Assembly: GCA_036346375.1 (NCBI GenBank)
Contig: CM070506.1
Coordinates: 5,146,001 to 5,210,000, forward strand
Direction of reading: 5' to 3'
DNA length: 64,000 bases
Origin: Guadua angustifolia
Taxonomy: Eukaryota; Streptophyta; Magnoliopsida; Poales; Poaceae
In this document: in pieces, positions 10,436 to 21,369 of the stretch
Numbering within the stretch: the stretch's first letter is position 1
Layout of the letters: every line of letters begins with the position of its first letter
The notes under the pieces: model-generated
Told to the model about the DNA's origin: nothing
The model's database searches: none
The model's input: the letters and a program-made list of their open reading frames with translations, nothing else
Translations under genes and position numbers: made by a program

Positions 10436-13400
10436 ATGAGCACCATAACAGCAACACCGATGGGCAAGAATTATGCGGACACAGAAATTTGGATCATGGA
10501 TCTGGTAGCTTCATCTCACATCACTGGAACTTCTGGTATCCTTTCCTCCTATACTCCCTCCTCTCCTCAAAATACTTCTCGCATCATTGTTGGAAATGAA
10601 TCTGCTCTCCCTATTGTTGCCACTGGCTCTACCACTCTCACTAATCGTCCCTTTTATCTGAATAAAACTCTTGTCTCTCCTGGTATCGTTAAGAATCTTA
10701 TTTATGTTCGTCGTTTCACCCGTGACAATTCATGTGCTATTGAATTTGACCTGAATGGATTCTCTGTGAAGGATCTGGGAACCAAGAACATCATCATGCG
10801 CTCCAATAGTCACGGTGACCTCTATCCATTCTTCGGTACATCATCATCTTCTTCGTCGCCTCATTTGCTTTCGGCTGCAAATAATTTGTGCAGCAGCGGC
10901 TTGGACATCCCTCAGCTGCCACTCTATCACGTCTTTCTTCCTTTTTACTAGATGAACAATGTAATAAAACCTCACATGTCACCTCTGTTTGTGAGGCGTG
11001 TCAATTAGGACGGCCTCGCCGTCTCCCATTTGCTCATTCGCTGTCCTTTAGTTCTACACCATTTCAACTTATCCATTGTGATTTATGGACGTCTCCAATC
11101 TACAGTTTCTCTGGATTCAAATATTACCTTATTATTATTGACGATTATTCACATTTTTCTTGGACCTTTCCTCTCCGATCCAAATCTGATACTTCTGCCA
11201 CCCTCATTCGTTTCCTCAGCTATTCCATGTGTGCAATGTGATAACAGGGGCGAATTTCTCAATCATACCTTGCGATCCTATATATCCACACGTGGCATTT
11301 CTCTTCGTCTCTCTTGCCCTCATACCTCACCTCAAAATGGTAGAGCCGAACGTGCTATTCGATCCACTAATGACATCGTTCGCACCCTCCTTTGTCAAGC
11401 ACATCTACCACCCTCTTTTTTGGTAGAAGCCCTACATACTGCTACTCATCTTCTTAACCGGCACCCTTCTTAACCAATTCACTTTCTCACTCCCTATTTT
11501 CTCCTTTACGGTGTTCAACCTACATATGATCATCTCCGAACCTTCGGGTGTCTTTGCTTTCCTAATCTGTTGGCAACTTCCCCCCATAAGCTAGCTCCCC
11601 GCTCAGTCCGCTGTATCTTCATTGGCTACCCTCTTGAACACAAAGGCTACCGTTGCCTTGATCTTTCTACACACAGAGTCATCACTTCTCGTCACGTTGT
11701 TTTTGATGAGTCCATGTTTCCTTATTCCACACATAATCAACCTTCAACAGCCACACCAGCCGCAGCAACTCCCGCCGAACCAATCCTTTCTGATTTTCAT
11801 GCAACTTATTCCCACCCATCTGGCTCTCCTCCAGCTGAACTGCCCTTACCAGATCCTCCCTCCACTACTGTGCCCAGTGAATCGGTCTCCACACCAGCTT
11901 CTTCTTCCGCCTCACCACCCAGTCGCCCCTCCCAACCACTAGGATCTACCTCTCCGACTGCCCTACCTACGCCGCCTCTCCCGCCCCATGCAAAAGCCGT
12001 TCAACCACCCGTAAACACCCACCACATGGTGACTAGAGCCAAATCTGGCTTCTCCCAACCGAAGCACATCTTCTCTCTGGTCTCTCCAGCCATCTCTCCT
12101 ATTCCTTCCTCCTACAAAACAGCTCTCAAGGATCCTAACTGGTACAACGCTATGCTTGATGAGTTTCGTGCTCTCCAGCAAAATGGCACCTGGTCTTTAG
12201 TTCCCAAACCTCCTGGTTCCAACGTTGTAACCGGCAAATGGATCTTTCATCACAAACTCAACCCAGATGGCTCCCTCGCTCGCTACAAAGCCAGATGGGT
12301 TCTCTGGGGATTCACTCAGCAACCTAGTGTGGATTATGGAGAGACGTTCAGCCCTGTCATCAAACCCACCACCATTCGCACTGTCCTTAGCCTCGCTATA
12401 TCTCACAACTGGCCTCTTCGCCAACTCGATGTCAAGAACGCGTTTCTCCATGGTCACCTGGCCGAAACCGTCTATTCTCATCAACCCTCTGGATTTGCCG
12501 ATTCTACATATCTGCACCATGTTTGTCTTCTTCGCAAATCCCTGTACGGTCTCAAACAGGCTCTCCGTGCCTGGTTCTCTCGCTTCACCTCCTATCTTCT
12601 CTCTTTTGGTTTCCACGCCTCCAAATGTGATTCCTCTCTCTTCATTTTTCGCCACGGCACTTCTCTTGCTTACCTTCTCCTCTATGTGGACGACATCATC
12701 CTCACAGCCAACAAAACCACTCTTCTATCTTCTATTACCTAGTCCCTTCGCTCCGAGTTCTCCATGTCTAATCTAGGGGATCTCCACCATTTTCTCGGCA
12801 TTAATGTGCATCGCAATTCTTCTGGCCTCTTCCTCTCTCAACAACAATATGCCCTTGAGATTCTCGATCGCGCCAACATGCTTCAGTGCAACCCTATCTC
12901 TACACCCATCGATACACGCTCCAAACTATCTATCTCTGATGGATCACCGTTTCATGATCCTTCCCTATACCGGAGTATAGCAGGTGCTCTGCAATACCTT
13001 ACTCTCACCCGGCCTGATATCTCCTATTTTGTCCAACAAGCTTGCTTGTTCATGCATAAACCAACTACCACTCATTTCCAACTTCTCAAACGTATCCTTC
13101 ATTATGTCACGGGCACCACTCACTTTGGCCTTCAGCTCTACACTTCCTCGAACACCGACCTTCTCGCATATTCTGATGCGGATTGGGCAGGATGTCCTGA
13201 TACTCGGAAATCCACTTCTGGTTTTTGCGTCTTTCTTAGTTCTAATCTTATTTCCTGGTCCTCTAAACGTCAACACACCGTTTCTCGCTCCAGTGCTGAA
13301 GCCGAATACCGCGCGGTGGCAAATTGTGTCTCTGAATCATGTTGGCTCCGGCAACTCCTTACCGAATTGCATCATCCACCCAAACGTTCCACTCTTGTTT

Positions 13401-13651
13401 ATTGTGACAATGTTAGCGCCATGTATCTCTCTTCTAATCCCGTCCAGCACCAGCGCACTAAACATGTAGAGATTGATCTTCATTTTGTCCGTGACCGTGT
13501 TGCTTTGGGCGAAGCTCGTGTTCTTCACGTCCCTACCTCCTCCCAGTTTGCAGACATATTTACCAAAGGACTGCCTTCCAGTGTTTTCGCCGACTTCAGG
13601 AACAGTCTCAACATTCGTCCACACGATGTTGTGACTGCGGGGGGGTGTTAA
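10436..13651 (+). pseudogene. Copia pol: protease, integrase, reverse transcriptase, RNase H (broken)
   Basis: The protease region reads WIMDLVASSHITG: the catalytic Asp is kept but the following Thr/Ser-Gly is replaced by Leu-Val. After a frameshift near 10870 comes GAG-pre-integrase (QQRLGHPSAATL, CEACQLGRPRRLPF) and the integrase core (IHCDLWTSPIYSFSGFKYYL, IIIDDYSHFSWTF). A second shift near 11236 restores the first frame (QCDNRGEF, HTSPQNGRAERAIRS). A stop at 11471-11473 precedes the linker. Reverse transcriptase is well preserved (GKWIFHHKLNPDGSLARYKA, QLDVKNAFLHGHL, LYVDDIIL). A TAG at 12740 separates it from GDLHHFLGI and RNase H (YSDADWAGCPDTRKSTSGF, SRSSAEAEYRAV, TKHVEIDLHFVRD, FADIFTKGLP). 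With two shifts and two stops it cannot make a polyprotein. Confidence 0.9.
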
Positions 13652-14599
13652 GTGCATATTCTTTCTGTTCCTGGTTTTGTGTTAACCGTAGATCCGATAT
13701 GCTCATCTCATACTGCATGTGCCCCCTTTCGCCATATTATCGTTAAGGCGGAGGCACCGGTATGGCGAGTCTGCGGCATTTGCCGTACCTTATTTTTTCG
13801 CTAGACAGTAGTCAGTAGACACTTCCGAGTTCCGACTAAACGCGTCGACTTCTCACTTCTACGATCTGCATGCGGCATGCATAATGTGCAATCGGCAATC
13901 GTGCATGCTGCATGGCTTTGCCTTTGCTAGTTGCTACCAAAACCAAACTATGCGGCGGCGAGCTGCGAGGTAAATGAACCAACGACTAAGCGCCAACCAG
14001 TCAAGCCCATTTGCATATTACTTATCGGATCAGGATCGTCGAGAAGCGGCGGTGAGAACCGAGCGCGTTTAAATATGATCGTATTAAATATCGCCGCCGA
14101 GAGAACACGAGTCTGAGCTTTGTGACGGTGAGGCGCCGGACGCAGAGAGTTTCTATTTTCTACTCGATTACTACTATCTATCAAATCTTCTTCACTGACT
14201 TCACATTATATGGTTGTCCGGGACTCGAGGCACCTTCAAGAACCTAGAATGCTGAATCGACAAAGCACTGAAGAGCAAAACAATCAAGAATCAAGGCATA
14301 ATTAGTATTTTGTTGGTATGTCTTTTGTCTTCTTGTGCATCTTTTATGGTATATAATACTATTTTTCACTTTATTTAGTGTTATGCACTTTTATTAATAT
14401 GTGTATTATTTTGATTTTAAGTGATAGTACTTAATCTATGGTACGAACTTTGCCATACCTTAATTTTGTTCTGTCCTCCGCCACTGATGACTGTTAGCTT
14501 TGACCGGTTTCATCGGCTGCAGATGTGCGCTGGCTCTCTGCATGTATATGTACTCATCACTTGGATGAATAGAGTGCGCAGGCATTACACCATTTAGCT
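13646..14599 (+). repeat. 3' LTR of the copia, interrupted by an insertion
   Basis: The left part (13646 to about 13738) matches the start of the 5' LTR up to CCATATTA. The right part (about 14500-14599) matches its end from CCGGTTTCATC to CCATTTAGCT. The 5' LTR has no counterpart for the roughly 760 bp between them, which marks a later insertion. Confidence 0.85.
13741..14500. mobile_element. Insertion in the copia 3' LTR with short terminal inverted repeats
   Basis: The extra DNA starts near GGCGGAGG (13747-13754) and ends near its inverse CCTCCGCC (14475-14482). A second inverted match (GTATGGC near the left end, GCCATAC near the right end) lies inside. It has no coding capacity. The inverted ends suggest a small non-autonomous TIR transposon, but I could not define a target duplication or superfamily. 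Confidence 0.5.
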
Positions 14600-14604
14600 G
14601 AGCC

Positions 14605-14830
14605 TACCGCTCCACAGAATACACACTAGATAAGAACACAGCTGAAAGGTAATATACAACTACCTAAACAATGTATTGATGGTACGAAATGTTATGCCAC
14701 TGGCCATCTTAATGCATCTGATTGCGACGAGCCAAGAACTCTTCTAGAAGCTATCAACTCTTCTAGAACAGCTTGCTGCTGCTGTCAGTGCTAGGTATGC
14801 ACGATATGAATGGAATTGGAGTTAAGTTTC
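14605..14830 (+). mobile_element. Continuation of the decayed copia beyond the nested insertion
   Basis: Right of the GAGCC target copy the reading TAPQNTH continues from the VPTIEP that stops at 9016. A copia linker-like stretch follows (NIQLPKQCIDGTKCY) and then CDEPRTLLEAI, similar to the region just before reverse transcriptase. Similarity fades before 14830. Confidence 0.5.
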
Positions 14831-15526
14831 TTGGATCAAACGAGATGGGATGGGGCCTCCTGCGTCGCAGTAATGACACGTGCGATCGAGGAGGGCTTTG
14901 CTTGATCCCAGGGGCAGGAGGCAGCATGGGGTGGGCATGAAAGCGAAGGAGCAAGCAGTGCGTGTCAGGGATGGATCTTGCAGCTTCCATTGTTTCTGTC
15001 GGTGAAAGCTAAATTGCCCCCGCTGTTTCCCTGTGCACTATCTTTCGTGTTATTTTTTCTTCTCTCCTGCGTGCATTTTGATTTAGCGGTGTTCGCAATG
15101 GAATAATAAAGTCTAATAATCTAAAAAAATTATTTTACATCTCTGCTTCAAAAAAAGTCCACTCGACGCCCTTAGCTACAAAGCTAGGTATTTATCACCA
15201 AACATACAAAATTTGGTTAATTTACATCCTAACTCAAGGTGGTTTTCGTTGTGTTGATATATGCATCGTTGGGTTTTGCTGACATTCACATTGTTCTTTC
15301 TTGCTCTCCTTCTCCGTTCCCTTCCTTCTTCTCGTCATCCTCCTTTTACTTTTTAATCTTCCTTCTTCTCGTCAAGCTCCAATGAATTCCTCTGTTTTTT
15401 TTCCCTTGGCTGATTTTCATGGAAAAGAGCTAGTTATTACTGTACAAACTGCAAAGGAAACCAAAAAGAGAGCAGCCAAAAAATATAGCATCTGATTTTT
15501 ACATGAAGACAGAAGAAAAGGGATAG
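14831..15526. other. No gene recognised
   Basis: AT-rich intergenic sequence. Short open frames exist but have no recognisable motif, and no terminal repeats were found. Confidence 0.5.
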
Positions 15527-15660
15527 GGTTTCTATACAGTCTCAATCGAGACTGCAACTCAGCCAATCTTCGATCCTCAACACTGTCCGATCAAGCCAAC
15601 AAATGGGCCATATCATCTAACAGTGCATTGCTACAGTGAAAAATCGGCACAATATTTTTA

Positions 15661-16640
15661 CCTTTTTTTTTTGAACGAGTAGCAAGAGAATTGCTGCAAA
15701 TTGCATTAAGAGAAAGAAAAAACTGTTGGGCCTGTTTTTTATGGAAAAAACCGGACCTGTGAAAAAACCTCACAGACCCCCACTAAGAAAACAATCTCTA
15801 GAGACAACTGCAACTAAGCAAACTCGACTGAAAAGAACAGGAAACAAAAAAGATCCACACTAGACCCACACTAGATTAGCCAAAAACAGAGGTGGCGAAG
15901 CAGACCCACATAAAGAAAGAAACCGAACCCCCCGACCATTAATTCGAAGGGTTCGCTGACGAGGCAAAAGCATGGGTGAGAACGACATCCTTGATTACTG
16001 TGGCCACCTGTTCTGTCGTTTTTTCCATCCCCTGAAAAATGCGTTGATTTCTTTCTTACCATAGATTCCACCAGAAGTAAATGAGGAGACCGTCGAACTG
16101 TTGCCGTCGTTCTTTGTCCACTTGGGTTCGAAGCCTTCGCCACCATTTGTAAACGGAGCCATTAAGATTCAGATTCCGACACCGCTGCAGCCTCCCCCGG
16201 ATTAGCAGGAGGTCCTAAACTTGTCTAGCGAAAGGGCAATCTTTACTGACGTGGCTTGGTGTTTCCTGTGACGCATTGCAAAGGATACATGATTGGTTGC
16301 ATGGCCAACCCTTCTTGAGCATATTGTCTGCTGTTAGAATTTTATTGTGGAGCAGAGTCCAAGCAAAGAAACGACATTTGGGTTCAGCTTTCGCCTTCCA
16401 AATCGGGCAGATCTTTATCTTGGAGTAAACGGTGTGAAATTGAGCTAGGTAGGCGCTCTTTGTAGTGTATTGCCCGTCCGTCGTCCAGCGCCAGGTTATC
16501 TGATCCTCGCTTTCTTCGTCTCTATTGACTCGACGTATTACTTCAAAAAGTGCCACGAACTCCCTGATTTCTTGTTCTGAGTTCACTGGAGTGCAAAAAC
16601 GGGTCCAGTAGTTGTTTGTCAGGGCACGGTGCACGGAGAT
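15661..16640 (-). mobile_element. 5'-truncated L1-like LINE, minus strand
   Basis: The T-run at 15662-15672 is the poly(A) tail on the minus strand. Upstream of it, reading leftwards from 16634, lies the end of a LINE ORF2. The copy is about 1 kb, compared with about 6 kb for the full-length LINE at 19565-25540, so it is severely 5' truncated, as is common for target-primed insertion. Confidence 0.75.
15871..16634 (-). pseudogene. LINE ORF2 C-terminal fragment (zinc-binding RT region)
   Basis: The minus frame 16634-16215 reads ITWRWTTDGQYTTKSAYLAQ, then ICPIWKAKAEPKCRFFAWTL and a Cys/His cluster (CNQSCILCNASQETPSHVSKDC), typical of the zinc-binding domain after plant LINE reverse transcriptase. 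After a stop it continues as YFWWNLWYERNQRIFQG, the usual next motif. The reverse transcriptase and endonuclease are absent. Confidence 0.8.
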
Positions 16641-16809
16641 GTTCTTTCTTCTTGCTATTTGGAATAGAGTCAGCGCGATATTTTTTGGAGCTTGTCCTTC
16701 TACACAATATTTTTACTCATATTCCCGAAAGATCTAGACCGTCGCATTTTTGTCCGACGGTCCAAGCGCAACTGCTTAAATTACAGTCTCATTGGGACTG
16801 CGTGGAAAC

Positions 16810-17059
16810 ATAGGAGTGTTGAGTGCAAGGATGGGAATGAGGTATGTATCTCACCTCTTATCATTTGGAAGGAAAGAATTTTGTAGATTGATTTTTTTTC
16901 TTATGAGAACCTTTGGAATGTAGAAATAGATCAAGGAATTTCTGCGGGGAATTTTCCTTGGGAGGATTCTAAGGTGAGCTCAAATCTCCTGGTTACTTTG
17001 CGAAGTCGCGAGGCAGCATCACCCTCGCTCACCTCTTTTATCTCTAATCAAGAAACATT
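16810..17059. other. No gene recognised
   Basis: Short unique-looking spacer between the LINE region and the start of the duplicated segment. No motif or repeat was recognised. Confidence 0.4.
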
Positions 17060-17104
17060 TTGCTTCAAAATTCATGTGGAGCATCCAACAACATTTTAAT
17101 AAAA

Positions 17105-18404
17105 CTAGGTAGAGATGCGCGCGATGCTGTGCCACGAGAAAAAATTTGGCCCGAGTTTTTCGTAAATGGAATTTGCGGAACTACGGGTCTTTTTTTCAAT
17201 ATAACCAGTGAAAGGACCTATTTACGATTTCAAAATCGTGGAAGGACCTATATTTTTTTGCAGAATTGCAAAAGAACCGGTGTTTTTTTGTAAAATAACC
17301 GGTGGAAGAACCTGGTCGTGACTCCAAATTTTTTTAAATCCTCCGGACCGAATGAATCGGCGCCCGCATCAAATTTGCGGAACTACGGGGTTCTTTTTGC
17401 AAAATAACTGGTGGAAGGACACATTAAGTGATTTCAAATTTCTCTAAACCTCCTGAGTCGAAAGAACCAGACTACAGGGTCTTTTTTGCAACACAACCAG
17501 TAGAAGGACCGTTAAGTAATTTCTAGTTCACAGTGGAAGGACCGTTCGAATTTGATTTTGCCGAAGTGTTGGAAAAAGTGGTGAATGGATGGCCTCCTCG
17601 CATTTGAATTCCCCCGCGTATAATAGAGTGATAGATAGAGAGAGACGCGCGTGATGCCGCACCCGGTGAAAAAATCTGACCTAAATCTTTTTGCAAAAAC
17701 TGCAATTCCATTTTTTACGGTGTTTTTTTAAAATTGGCTATCTAGGAGCTGTCGGTGAATTCACGTAACGTAATTCTAATTTTTTTGTGTCGAAAGAACC
17801 GACGCTCTTGCTGATTTTGCAGAACTACGGGGTCTTTTTTTGCAAAATAACTGGCGAAAGGACTTGTTCGCGGTTTCGAAATCTTTTGGGTCGAAAGAAC
17901 CGATTAATAAAGGTTGAATTCACGGAATCACGGGGTCTTTTTTGTAAAATAACCGGTAAAAGGACCTGTTTGTAATTTTAGAATTTTCGGGATCCCGTTT
18001 GCAAAATACCGGTGGAAGGACCTATCTTTGATTCCGGAATTCTTGAAAGGTTTTTTTGCAAAGTGAAAGGACCTGTTTGCAATTTTAAAATTTTCGGGAT
18101 CCTGTTTGCAAAAAACCGGTGGAAGGACCTATTTGCGATATCGAAATTCTTGAAGGTTTTTTTTTGCAAAAAAAATGTACTGGGGGCTTTGCACGCGCTT
18201 AGAATCTTCCGGGTATAATATAGACTAGATAAGATCTCGCGCTACGCCGCTCCGCGTGAAATTTGGTTTGTCAAAATTTGGTTCGTTGGAGAATCTAAAC
18301 GTAATTAAAAAATTTATGGATGGCCTTTTCGCAAAAAGATGGCGACAGGTGGCTACCCTGGTTGAGCCTCAAATCTTTCGGCTTTCATAGATAAGTTATA
18401 TATT
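17105..18404 (+). repeat. Degenerate repeat block (AACCGGTGGAAGGACC family)
   Basis: A diverged unit recurs here: a stretch like GGGTCTTTTTTGCAAAATAA followed by CCGGTGAAAGGACCTGTT and then CGATTTCGAAAT, in roughly eight variants. Three places resemble each other in a different way: GTAGAGATGCGCGCGATGCT (17110), GAGAGACGCGCGTGATGCCG (17636) and AAGATCTCGCGCTACGCCGC (18230), each followed by a GTGAAA or GAGAAA run. The block has no counterpart in duplication copy 2, where the flanks are joined (AATAAA|ATTCCTATG), so it is an insertion or was deleted there. Class unknown. Confidence 0.6.
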
Positions 18405-18661
18405 ATTCCTATGTTTTTAGTTTCCGTAGGACTGCAACGAACATGACATCTAATTCCTTTGTTTTACGCATTTCTGCGTTCCAAATGGCCAAATGTTTAT
18501 TAAACGTTCAAGCTTCGGCTGGATCAGCTATGGTTACTAAGCCCAGGTTGTGCTTGTGCAAGGTTAAGCTTTGGTTGGGCTTGGTGCAGCGAGCTTATTA
18601 GGCCGGGAAAATTTGTTGTTGGAATGTGTTTAGGCTGGAAAATCCAGTCATGCCCAGCGCA

Positions 18662-19207
18662 GAATTTTTTAAAATAATATAATTTTTTATTCAAATTGCA
18701 AAAATATATCTTGATCTAAAAAAATTACAAAACTATATCTCTGTCGCTATATGGTTGGATGACAATAGCGCAAAACATAGAAAAAATTGAGTCAGCGCTG
18801 ATGTGTCATCTCTGTCGCTAAATAAAAAAGTGATAAGCCACTATCGCCATTTCAATTGGCGACAGTGAGCTTCTCACGCTAAACAATAAACCCGGTCTCT
18901 GCTCGCGATTGGTTTGGCGGCAGAGCTACGCCCCTCATCGCCAAACCAACGGTCAATTTTTATGGCGGAAGGCTTCTGTCGCTATTTCATTTAGCGATAG
19001 GGAGGCCGATCATTTTTTTCGTCCACATGGCGCCGACGTGGCTGTTTCTCGTCAATTCAAATAGCGATACAACTATTTGTCGAAATATCATATGGCGACA
19101 TTTCTCTCTCGTCGTTTCAAACGGTGATAGATGTATAGTTTTGCAATTTTTTTGAATTGAGGTATATATTTGTAATTTGAAAAATATCTATTATTTAAAA
19201 AAAATTC
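18662..19207. mobile_element. Mutator-type MITE with 9-bp target duplication
   Basis: The flanks carry a perfect 9-bp duplication CCCAGCGCA (18653-18661 and 19208-19216). The element begins GAATTTTTTAAAATAAT and ends with the inverse-like ATTATTTAAAAAAAATTC. The terminal inverted repeats extend about 85 bp each, with the inner part matching as AAAACTATATCTCTGTCG versus CGATAGATGTATAGTTTT. Long TIRs and a 9-bp duplication are Mutator hallmarks. The interior consists of short inverted TGTCGC/GCGACA repeats and no reading frame, so it is non-autonomous. A truncated relative lies at 53203-53514. Confidence 0.85.
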
Positions 19208-19813
19208 CCCAGCGCACACCCCTAAAGTCTATGCTTCTTAACTCAGGATGCTAGGCCAGGTATTCGGCCCAATGTCAGCCCACTGTGTGAGTCCTGCCCA
19301 CAACGTCAGGACGTTTCGGCCCGTCTCGTCTGTTAGGATCGGCCTGAAATCATGTCTAACTCGGCCAGCCCACGTACATTTGGATTTAGCTTTAGCTTTT
19401 CTGGTTTTCCTGCGAAGTGGGCCATATTAGGAAGATTGTATGTAGCCCAGTTCTTAGCCCAAAAAAACGTACGACTACAACACGCTTTAGCGTTCGGATC
19501 TGTTCCGAACTAACGCATAAGAGCATCCAACCATCTATCCCTCCCATCAACACTTACCTTTCTAATCAAGCCACACGCTCAGTGTATCGCATCGTATCCG
19601 AGTCTCTGCTCGCCCGAAACACGTGTCTGGCGACTCGGAGAAGAGTCCCGAACTCTAGCTCGCTCTAGGGTTTCGGTCCAGGTTAGCCACCAATCAATAC
19701 AGCAAATCTGCGCTAGTTCTAGTCGATCTTGCAGCTCCGCTAATCTAGTTGGGTCCTCCCTGGATTCGGATCTGTCCTTGTCCCTCTCTTTGGTCGTCCT
19801 GCATTCAGGGAAG

Positions 19814-21369
19814 ATGAGGCAGGGAGTTGGAGGAGGAGATGGCTTGGTGGGACTACTGAAGAGCTTGAAGCTGACGGAGGAAGAGAAGAGAGGGGTAGAG
19901 GTGCGTGGAAGTCGGGGGAGAAGGAGGCGGCGCAAATGCCACAAGCTGTGGGCAAACTCTTCTCGGGAAGGCCAGGCTAATGTTGAAGGTATGGTGCATA
20001 CTCTGGGGAAAATTTGGTGTTCGGTGAAAGGAATCAGATGCAAGGAATTGGGAGACAACTTGTTCTTATTCTCTTTCCTGCAACCGGGTGGTAAGCGTGC
20101 TGTTACTGAGGGGCCATGGGAGTTCGGTGGTGTTTTGTTAATCGTTTTGGATTTTGATGGTTCTAAGCGACTAAAAGATATTGAATTTAATTACGCCCCT
20201 ATGTGGATTTGTGTTTTTGACATCCCGTTGGGCATGATGAATGAGGAAACAGGAAGGGTGATTGGTGATAAGGTGGGAAAGGCCCTAGAGGTTGATACTG
20301 ATGCTGATGGTTCTGTAGTGGGAAACTATCTTAGGGTGAAGGTACGAGTTGATGTTCGAAAGCCGTTATTATAAGGTGTGTTTTTGGAAGGAGATGTAGC
20401 AGGAGGCTGGGAGTGGTGCCCAATTCAATATGAATTTCTTCCAAACTTCTGCTATGGCTGTGGTCTGTTGGGACACGCATACAGAGAATGTGATGCGAGT
20501 GTGGGGAATGAGGAGGAGCAGCAATATGGAGATTGGATGCAGGCCAGTCTAGCACGAAAGAAAAGTATTTCAGATTCTAGAGGGCGATGGTCCAGTAGTG
20601 GTGGTTCAGGGGGAAGCCGTCAAGTGCTGAGCTCGGAGCAAATAGGGCGCAGGTCAGCAAAGGATCTATCAAAACAAAAAATAAGTTCCCAAAAGGGCTC
20701 ATCCTAGAACGCGTCTGATCTGCGGGACGATGGCACTAGTCCCCTAAAAAAGCAGGAAAAGGAGACGGGGGTGGTGCTGCCCGGGTGCTGCAATTTGAGG
20801 AAAATAATCTGACAGAAGAGAAGACGGGGCAGGAGGTGTTGGAGGCTGAGAAGAGGGAAGCTTCTATGGTGTCAGATGAAAGGTTGCAGAATAACTGTAC
20901 AGATGAAGGAGGAGATGTGGTGGGATTTTTGACATTTGAGGAGGATGAGGAGGGTGAACAAAATCCCCAGCCAAAGGGGGAGGGAGAGGTAAGAGGGAGG
21001 GAGATGGAGATTGATGAGGCTCTGCAAGTAGTAGGGGAAACAGAGAATAATTTGCAAATGGGTGCAGAGTTTCCTCCGATTAGCGGGGCCCATGTAGTGG
21101 GGATAGATGGGGAGAAGGGTGGTGAAATACAGGAGGATGAGGGGTATAATAAAAAGAAGAAAACTTGCAGGAGGTTACCACGGACACCAAAAGAGTTTGT
21201 GGGTGTGGCCCAAGTGCCTTTGGTGAAGAAGAGGTCGTCGGAGGAGGAGATAGTAGAGTTAGAGGAACGGAAAAAGAGGAGAAGGGAGTCGGTGGAGGAA
21301 GATGAGTTAATTGGAGACATAAATCTTTTAGAGGTGGGGTTGCTCGGTCAGCTCCGTCGGACAAAATGA
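19814..21369 (+). pseudogene. LINE ORF1 (DUF4283-like, CCHC knuckle)
   Basis: The frame starts MRQGVGGGDGLVGLLKSLKL at ATG 19814. It contains the DUF4283-like core (KIWCSVKGIRCKELGDNLFL, KRAVTEGPWEFGGVLLIV, WICVFDIPLGMMNEETG) and, after a stop at 20372, a CCHC knuckle (CYGCGLLGHAYREC; C-x2-C-x4-H-x4-C). A second stop at 20705 and a frameshift before about 20785 separate an acidic, lysine-rich C-terminal tail ending at TGA 21367-21369. ORF1 proteins of plant L1 elements bind element RNA. The terminal TGA overlaps the ATG of ORF2 (ATGA, 21366-21369). Confidence 0.85.

Larger units (their letters stand above)
9017..14599 (+). mobile_element. Nearly complete copia retrotransposon with both LTRs
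   Basis: LTRs at 9017-9220 and 13646-14599 both begin TGTTAAGTGCATATTC and both end GGCATTACACCATTTAGCT. The second is lengthened by an insertion at about 13741-14500. A primer-binding site for initiator tRNA-Met (TGGTATTAGAGC, 9221-9232) follows the left LTR, and a G-rich tract (13637-13645) precedes the right one. The flanks GAACC (9012-9016) and GAGCC (14600-14604) look like a target duplication with one change. The internal order gag, protease, integrase, reverse transcriptase, RNase H is that of Ty1/copia. All genes carry stops or frameshifts, so the element is complete in layout but not functional. Confidence 0.9.
15527..16809. mobile_element. Possible TIR element surrounding the minus-strand LINE
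   Basis: GGTTTCTATACAGTCTCAAT at the left (15527) and, inverted at the right, GTTTCCACGCAGTCCCAATG (ending 16809) share the pattern GTTTC..(A/G)CAGTC(C/T)CAAT. Both lie outside the LINE at 15661-16640. This would be a DNA element into which the LINE inserted. No clear target duplication could be read, so the call is tentative. Confidence 0.35.

Noticed and set aside
15527..16809. Firm classification of the putative TIR pair as a Mutator element
   Set aside because: The ends are only partly similar and no 9-bp duplication could be read; kept as a low-confidence feature.
17978..18218. Small open frames in the repeat block (both strands)
   Set aside because: They are made of repeat units (GNRIPKILKLQ-type recurrences) and have no protein family features.
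20736..21320. 194-codon minus-strand frame
   Set aside because: Antisense shadow of the Glu/Gly-rich LINE ORF1 tail; Ser/Pro-rich by composition.
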